NCBI RefSeq assembly: GCF_019703515.2
Contig: NC_059346.1
Span: forward strand, 52,875,501-52,939,500
Source: Myxocyprinus asiaticus
Lineage: Eukaryota; Chordata; Actinopteri; Cypriniformes; Catostomidae
Length of the DNA stretch: 64,000 bases
Direction of reading: 5' to 3'
This document shows positions 58,541-64,000 of the stretch, piece after piece (position 1 is the stretch's first letter; each line of letters opens with the position of its first letter). A model generated the notes under the pieces. The model did no database searches. It was not told the DNA's origin and was given only the letters and a program-made list of their open reading frames with translations. The translations under genes and the position numbers were made by a program.

Positions 58541-59475
58541 TTGCTTTTGTATGAAATAGATATAAACTAAAGCATCATGCCCCCCCCCCCCCCCCCCCCA
58601 TGAAGCTCGAAACTCGTATTACTTTTTTGAACACAAAAGGAGTTATTATCGAAATCAAAGCTGTTTTTTTGCAAATGACAATAATGCATAGTGTTCACTG
58701 GCTGCAAGCTCAATTGCAGTTTTGCTTAATTTATAAAAAAGAAAGGATATGAATCTGGATCCTCTTGCCTGCTTAACATTCAGAGTCCCAAGCATTGAAA
58801 TTTGATAGGAAAAAAAATAAATTCCATGAAAAAAAAAAGCTACAGAAGCTACAGATTATAAATGCGTATTCTGCACACTGATTATATGTGTAATTCATGC
58901 TTATTTTGTTTTGGGTTAAATTTGAAAAAACAATGCAAAATTGCAATGCTGGGCATTTAGTGTTGCAAAATTTTACCACTGTTATTTTAGACAGCAAGTG
59001 GAAGTTCTGAATTTATAACACAATTAAACACAAAAGTATATGAAGAATAATTTATTACAAGCAGTAGTTACATTCATGAACAGTTAAGACATTTTTTTAA
59101 CTAAATAGACTATTAATACTGATTATATATTTGCAGCGAAAAAAAAAAAAAACACCAATTTCTATGTAGTGTAGTATATTTAATATACCATGAATACAAT
59201 AAAACACAGCACAGAACAACACAGAAATCAGCTGAAAATCTTTTGTAATAGTTTATCTATGATTTTATGAATAGGCTCTATTTTGTGAATATAGAAACGT
59301 TTGACCACAGCATTGCATCTTTGCAGCGCTTAGAAATATTTCTCAAATTTATGAAAATTTCAAGTTTTTAGGGAAGTTAAACATTAGTACATCAGTGAAA
59401 ATAAAATGTTTACAGGTCAAATATTTACTTGGTTTTTGGTATTTTACTCGGTTTCTCTGAGGGTTAAGGAATATC
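58541..59475. other. unassigned AT-rich DNA; poly-C
   Basis: Poly-C run at 58580-58599 (20 C). Several A-runs. No gene. Confidence 0.5.
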
Positions 59476-60105
59476 TGTCAGGTCTCCAGTCAGATCTTAG
59501 TTATTTTTTCCTTCTTTTTCTGCCTTGTCAATGTGGTTGTTGTGTTTCCCTTGTGTGTCTGTTTGTTTTTGTTTTACAGGTGCCATGTGCTTTTGCAGCC
59601 AAAGGGTTTCCCTGTAAGGGCTCGTTGGTGCAGCAGCTCATTATCCTGATCAGCAGCACATGTTCCTTGTTTCTCCTGTCCTATTTATTCCCTCTCTGTT
59701 TGCAGCCCTGTGCCAGATTGTATGGTGCCTTTGTCTAGTGCAGTTCTACTGCTTATTTCTAGTTTGTCTTGTTTTTTTAAGCCAATCTAGCTTAATGTGC
59801 CGATTTTCTGCCTGTTTCTACCCTGACCATGTCTTCTGCCTCAATTCCTCCTGGCTCTGTTTGCCTCAACTATCCTGTCTGCCTGGTTATGACCTTTGCC
59901 TGGATTACTGTAATTTTCCTTTTGCCTCGCCTATTGGAGTTTGTTAGTTGGACTGCCCTGTTGCCTCATCTCTCGGTACTCTGGACTCCAGTGTTCATTT
60001 CTGGTCACACTCCTGTTTTTCTTTTGGTTTATGGACTTTATTTTCAATAAAGAACTGTTATTGCACTCATCTGCTCTTGAGTCTTTTTGGATCCCTGACA
60101 TTACA
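59476..60105 (+). repeat. 5' LTR of the gypsy element
   Basis: From tgtcaggtctccagtc to ccctgacattaca, 630 bp, T/C-rich. Polyadenylation signal aataaa at 60046-60051. Ends TG...CA. The primer site should follow directly (atctggccagaa), but a matching tRNA was not determined. Small open frames inside are not genes. Confidence 0.85.
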
Positions 60106-60116
60106 ATCTGGCCAGA

Positions 60117-61000
60117 ATGGACCAGGGTGCATGGTTGGGACATCATGAAGAGCAGCTCACAATTGCCCTTCAAGCAGTCGATGCTTTAGCGGCTCAAGTT
60201 ACGGAACTCACAGGACAGCTTCATCAACTTCGTGCTGATCAAGGGGTGGCTCTGCCGCCGCTGCTGCTGTCACCACCTCTGCGGCCTCCTCTCCTGCATC
60301 ACGGCCAGAGCCCCAAGTTAACTGCCCACCATGCCTTGCTGGTGAGCCCACCACATGTCGCTCCTTCCTCACCCAGTGCTCTGTTGTTTTCTCTCTGCAG
60401 CCTGCTGTTTATGCTGAGGAGAGCACCAAGGTTGCATAAGTTATCACTCTGCTCACTGGATGTGCTTGAGAGTGGGGAGCTGCCATGTGGGAAGCCTCCT
60501 TTGAAACTTTCCAGCAGGAAATGATCAAGGTGTTTGATCGCTCTGTGCATGGCCAAGAGGCATCTCGTCAGTTACCAGCTCTGTGCCAGGGTGAGAGGTC
60601 AGTGGTGGACTTTTCTGTGGAATTCCGCAATCTGGCAGCCACCAGCGAGGGGAACGCAGTTGCTTTGTCTTCCATTTTCCTGCATGGGCACACAGAGGAG
60701 GTTAAAGATGAGCTGTAATTCCGTGACCTACCTTCTGAGTTCAATGACTTAGTGGCCCTCACTTTTCAAGTGGATAACCGCCATGCTCTTCGTTGTCATG
60801 CTTGTGGTTCTTCTGCTCATTGGATGCAAAGGGAGCTAACCGCTATGTCTTCTGTTCAGCCACCTTCTGATTCTTCACCCAATATTGAGCTCATACAGGT
60901 GGGCAGAACCTGTCTTGCCCCAGAAGAAAGACAGCGCCAGATCCTCAAGGGGTTATCCTTTACTGCGGCAAGCCGGAACATTTTGCTACCCCCTGTCCTT
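60117..61000 (+). pseudogene. gypsy gag pseudogene
   Basis: Gag packages element RNA into particles. The start ATG at 60117 follows the LTR by 11 bases. The N-terminus (MDQGAWLGHHEEQLTIALQA, AAQVTELTGQLHQLR) is likely a coiled coil. After a proline/leucine-rich part a frameshift leads to the capsid-like core (FETFQQEMIKVFDRSVHGQE, GERSVVDFSVEFRNLAA; 60485-60718), a TAA at 60716-60718, then FRDLPSEFNDLVALTFQVDN. The zinc knuckle is legible in a third frame near 60955-60990 as LYCGKPEHFATPC: the first cysteine is gone, but the second cysteine, the histidine and the last cysteine remain. Confidence 0.87.
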
Positions 61001-61325
61001 TAAAAGCAGTGGCTTGCCCATAGTCCGGGGGATACTGGTGAGTGCAACCCCTCTTTCCCATGCCCGTGGAGCCCACACTCTCCTCTCTGCCATCTTGTGG
61101 TCTGGTCACCAGTGTCATAAGTGCTCTGTCCTCATTGACTCTGGGCTGGAGTCAATGGCTGCCAAGTGGGTGCTTGAGGTTAAAAGGCTCTCCACTCCCC
61201 TGACTGCCAGCACCCTCATTGGACAATCCATCACTGAGGTTTTGGAAGCAAGCACCAGGAGGAGTTGGTGTTGTATCCTGAGGTACTTGGCTACCCCTGG
61301 CTGTCCCTGCATAACCCTCAGCTGA
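61001..61325 (+). pseudogene. gypsy aspartic protease pseudogene
   Basis: The protease matures Gag and Pol. The catalytic triad reads DSG in CSVLIDSGLE (61134-61148), where an alanine would usually follow the glycine. Upstream residues include HARGAHTLLSAILWSGHQCH. The frame ends at 61325 and joins RT only through stops and frame changes. Confidence 0.75.
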
Positions 61326-61689
61326 ATTGGGTAGAGAACACTGTGATATCCTGGAGTTCATTCTGTCATGCTCAGTGTCTTAAGTCTGCCATGTCTTCTG
61401 CCCCTTGTCTTTCTGTCTTGCAGTAGGAGTCTGTGGATCTGACCAGGGTTCCATCGGAGTACTATGATCTGTGGGCAGTTTTCAGTTGGGTATGTGGCTG
61501 TATCTCTTCCCCCACACCGGCCCTAAAATTGTGCCATCGATCACCTCCCAGGCATTTCTCTGCCTAAAGGTTGTCTGTATGCCTTGTCCGCTCCTGAGTG
61601 GAAGGGTATGGATAAGTACCTCTCTGATTCTCTTGTAGTTGGCCTTATCCATCCTTTCTCATCTCCGGCGGGTGCGGGGTTCGACTTTG

Positions 61690-62280
61690 TGGGTTAGAAA
61701 GGTGGTTCCTTGCGTCCCTGCATTGATTATCAGGGGCTGAATGACATCACCATTAAGAACAAGTATCCCCTGCCTCTCATGCCTTCAGCCTTCAAAATCC
61801 TGCAGGGGGCAAGGTACTTCATGAAGTTGGACCTCCGCAATGCGTATCACCTTGTTCGGATGAGGAAGAGGGATGAGTGGAAGATGGCCTTTAACACACC
61901 CACTGGGCACTTTGAGTACTTGGTCATGCCCTTTGGGTTGACCAATGCTCCGGCCATCTTCCAAGCACTGGTCAATGACGTGCTCAGGGACACGATTAAC
62001 AACTTTGTGTTTGTGTACCTGTATGACATCTTAATTTTTTCTCGTTCTCTCCATGTGCACATCTGGCACATCTGAGTGCTGGAATGGCTGTTGGAGAATC
62101 AGCTGTTTGTCAAGGCAGAGAAGTGCTCATTCCATACCAGTTCAGTTCCGTTCTTGGGGTTTATTATCTCCGCGAGGAGATCCGCATGGATCCTGCCAAG
62201 GTGAGGGCTATCTCTGAATGGCCGGTGCCTGACTCCCGCAAAGCTCTCCAGCAGTTTTTTGGGATGTGCTAACTTTTACC
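61690..62280 (+). pseudogene. gypsy reverse transcriptase, active site mutated
   Basis: Domains in order: [20 protein letters not shown] (fingers), [18 protein letters not shown] with the first catalytic aspartate in [24 protein letters not shown] and [14 protein letters not shown]. The active-site box, YLDDIL in working gypsy RTs, reads YLYDIL (62016-62033). One of the two catalytic aspartates is a tyrosine (codon tat, 62022-62024), which alone should abolish polymerisation. A TGA at 62073-62075 follows. The thumb/connection ([24 protein letters not shown]) continues in another frame. Confidence 0.92.
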
Positions 62281-62299
62281 GCAGATTTGGGCGTAACTA

Positions 62300-62760
62300 C
62301 AGTCAGGTAGCCGTGCAACTTACAGCACTCACCTCTGTGAGAACTCCCTTCCAGTGGTCCTCCGCAGCACAGGCTACTTTCGACAACCTTAAGACACGTT
62401 ACTTCTCATCCTTTTTTGGTCACGCCAGACCCTGGAAGGCAGTTCATCGTGAAGGTGGATGCTTCTGAGGTGGGGGTTGGGGCAGTTCTCTCCTGGCAAT
62501 TCCCCCAAGGATGAGAAGGTACATCCTTGTGCCTTTTCCCATCGCCTAACCCCATCCAAACTGAACTACGACATTGGCAATAGGGAGTTTCTGGCTGTTA
62601 AGTTGGCCCTGGATGAGTGGTATCACTGGTTTGAAGGGGCGGTGGTTCCTTTTCTGGTCTGGACCGACCACAGGAACCTGGAGTATATCCGCTCTGCCAA
62701 AAGACTGAACTCCCAATAGGCTCAATGGGCTTTGTTCTTTAGGTGCTTCTATTTTACCCT
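62300..62760 (+). pseudogene. gypsy RNase H pseudogene
   Basis: Degrades RNA in the RNA/DNA hybrid. TPFQWSSAAQATFDNLK precedes a frame change; the first catalytic aspartate is in [13 protein letters not shown] (62452-62490). Then come [33 protein letters not shown] with the glutamate, and [13 protein letters not shown] with the second aspartate. All are recognisable across at least two frames. A stop at 62717-62719 ends the block. Confidence 0.88.
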
Positions 62761-62879
62761 GTAGTACCTTTCCGGGGTCCAAAAATGTTTAGCTGGATTC
62801 CCTGTCCCATCATTTCGTGGCTCCAATTGACAGAGCTCCCCCTGACACCATCTTACCTACTGGTTGTGTGGTGGGGGCT

Positions 62880-63990
62880 GTCATCTGGGGCATCGAGAGA
62901 CAGGTCAGAAGGGCTCTTGCCTCAGTCGAAGTGCCCGGAGCTTTCCCAGAGGGTCTGTTGTTTGTTCTTGAGTCGGTCCGGACTGCCTTCCTTTGGTGGG
63001 GTCACTCGTCCAGGCTGGTCTGTCAACCAGGAGTGAGAAGAACGCTGGCTGCCGTTCACCAGCAATTTTGTTGGCAGACCATGGCAGAGAATGTTGGTCG
63101 GTTTGTGGCTGCCTGCTCGGTCTTGGCTCAAAACAAAGCCATCAATTCTCCTTCTGTTGGTCTCCTTCAACCCCTTACCATCCCCTAGCACCCTTGGTCA
63201 CGTATTGCCCTGGACTTTGTTACAGGTTCCTCCATCCAGTGGCAATACTGTGATCCTCACTGTGCTAGACCACTTTTCTAAGGTGGTGCACTTCATTCCC
63301 CTCCCCAAGCTCTCTTCAGCTATGGAGATGGCACTGGTGTTGGTGGACCACATCTTCCGGATCATGGTCTTCCGGTAGATGTGGTCTCCGACAGGGGACT
63401 CCAGTTCATCTCCAATTTATGGAAGGAGTTCTGTCGACAGATTGGTTCTTCTGCTAGTTTGTCATCAGGTTTCCACCCCCAGACCAACGGCCAGACCGAG
63501 TAGGCTAACCAGGACCTGGAACGTATGCTCCGCTGTTTGGCCTCCCACAACCCCACTTCCTGGAGTCAGCACCTAACGTGGGCTGAGTACATGCACAATT
63601 CTCTCCCGGTGTCATCTACTGGTCTCTCCCCCTTTCAGTGCGGTCTCGGCTACCAGCCCCCATCTTCCATTCATGGGAGCCTGAGGCCACTGTCCCTTCA
63701 GCCCAGACTTTTATTCAGCAATGTTGTCGTACCTGTAAAAGGTCCAGGGGGTGCTGCTCCGGGCTGAGGGGCATACATAGGCGGCGGATTGCCATCAGAT
63801 TCAGGAACCTAGGTATGTTTGTGGGCAAAGGGTCTGGCTCTCCACCAAGGACCTGCCTCTTAAGGTGCCGGCCCACAAGTTGGCACTGCAGTTCATTAGG
63901 CCATACCCTATTTTAAAGGTCCTTAGTCTGGCGGCGGTGCGGCTCAGGATCCTGCTGTCCCTCCGCCGGGTTCACACTGTCTTTCATGTT
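62880..63990 (+). pseudogene. gypsy integrase pseudogene
   Basis: Inserts element DNA into the genome. The N-terminal zinc finger region reads GHSSRLVCQPGVRRTLAAVH and ACSVLAQNK: the last cysteine (usually CxxC) is replaced by leucine. The DDE core is spread over frames: LDFVTG near 63210, VVSDRGLQF near 63382, and [12 protein letters not shown] with the glutamate at about 63466-63500, followed directly by a stop (tag, 63501-63503). Then [20 protein letters not shown] and [27 protein letters not shown]. The C-terminal part to the window edge is fragmentary. Confidence 0.88.
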
Positions 63991-64000
63991 TCCTGTATAA

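Larger units (their letters stand above)
59476..64000 (+). mobile_element. Ty3/gypsy LTR retrotransposon, 5' portion
   Basis: 5' LTR, gag, protease, RT, RNase H and integrase occur in the Ty3/gypsy order (integrase after RNase H). The 3' LTR would lie beyond the window edge, so LTR age and target duplication cannot be read here. Every gene is broken by stops and frameshifts. Motif style is that of a fish chromovirus-like gypsy family. Confidence 0.93.

Noticed and set aside
59406..60189. hydrophobic membrane proteins
   Set aside because: They lie in the T-rich LTR of the gypsy element; the Leu/Phe/Val content follows base composition.

Overview
The window is vertebrate nuclear DNA packed with teleost repeats. 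The repeat set points to a cypriniform (carp-like) fish: Angel-like TTAA-bounded MITEs, hAT MITEs with 8-bp target duplications, Tc1-like elements with TA targets, fish L2/Rex-type and L1-type LINEs, Ty3/gypsy, and a gag-like LTR element whose protein carries long in-frame tandem repeats. There is no operon-like or phage-like layout. I could not recognise any host protein-coding exon, rRNA, functional tRNA or CRISPR array. All recognisable coding sequence comes from transposable elements and is broken by stops and frameshifts.

Layout. 1-2340 is a decayed L1-type LINE, followed directly by about 36 copies of a 32-bp minisatellite (2331-3475). 4355-5700 is an Angel-like MITE apparently split by a minus-strand LINE 3' end that carries a 60-bp tandem repeat. 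6167-9970 is a three-level nest: an outer hAT-like element, an inner copy of the same family, and inside that an LTR element with a gag-like gene containing four kinds of in-frame tandem repeat. 11620-13048 holds a hAT MITE and a Tc1-like element, both with target duplications. 14891-18675 is another hAT-like element carrying an inserted L2/Rex-type LINE. 18700-35700 alternates MITEs, a SINE, microsatellites and less repetitive stretches. 35882-36800 is a large inverted duplication. 39185-39724 is a solo LTR, in reverse orientation, of the same family as the LTR at 6497. 40940-55720 is mostly low-repeat DNA with a few clean DNA transposons (47661, 48341, 50492, 51446). 56270-58540 is a large modular dispersed repeat. 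59476-64000 is a plus-strand Ty3/gypsy element running off the right edge, with 5' LTR, gag, protease, RT, RNase H and integrase all recognisable and all disabled.

Most entries are parasites inserted into each other, so the useful information is the nesting order, boundaries, target-site duplications and the lesions that killed each copy. Clean target duplications: gctat (5 bp, solo LTR), cttaagga, aactagac and ataaataa (8 bp, hAT), aactaagtaatca (13 bp, retroposed fragment), and TA (Tc1-like). The less repetitive islands (for example 10181-11100, 27640-28140, 41500-43240, 46260-47060) could hold cis-regulatory DNA of a gene outside the window, but that is inference only.

Family names are from memory of fish repeats and need a repeat-library search. 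Boundaries without a stated target duplication are approximate.
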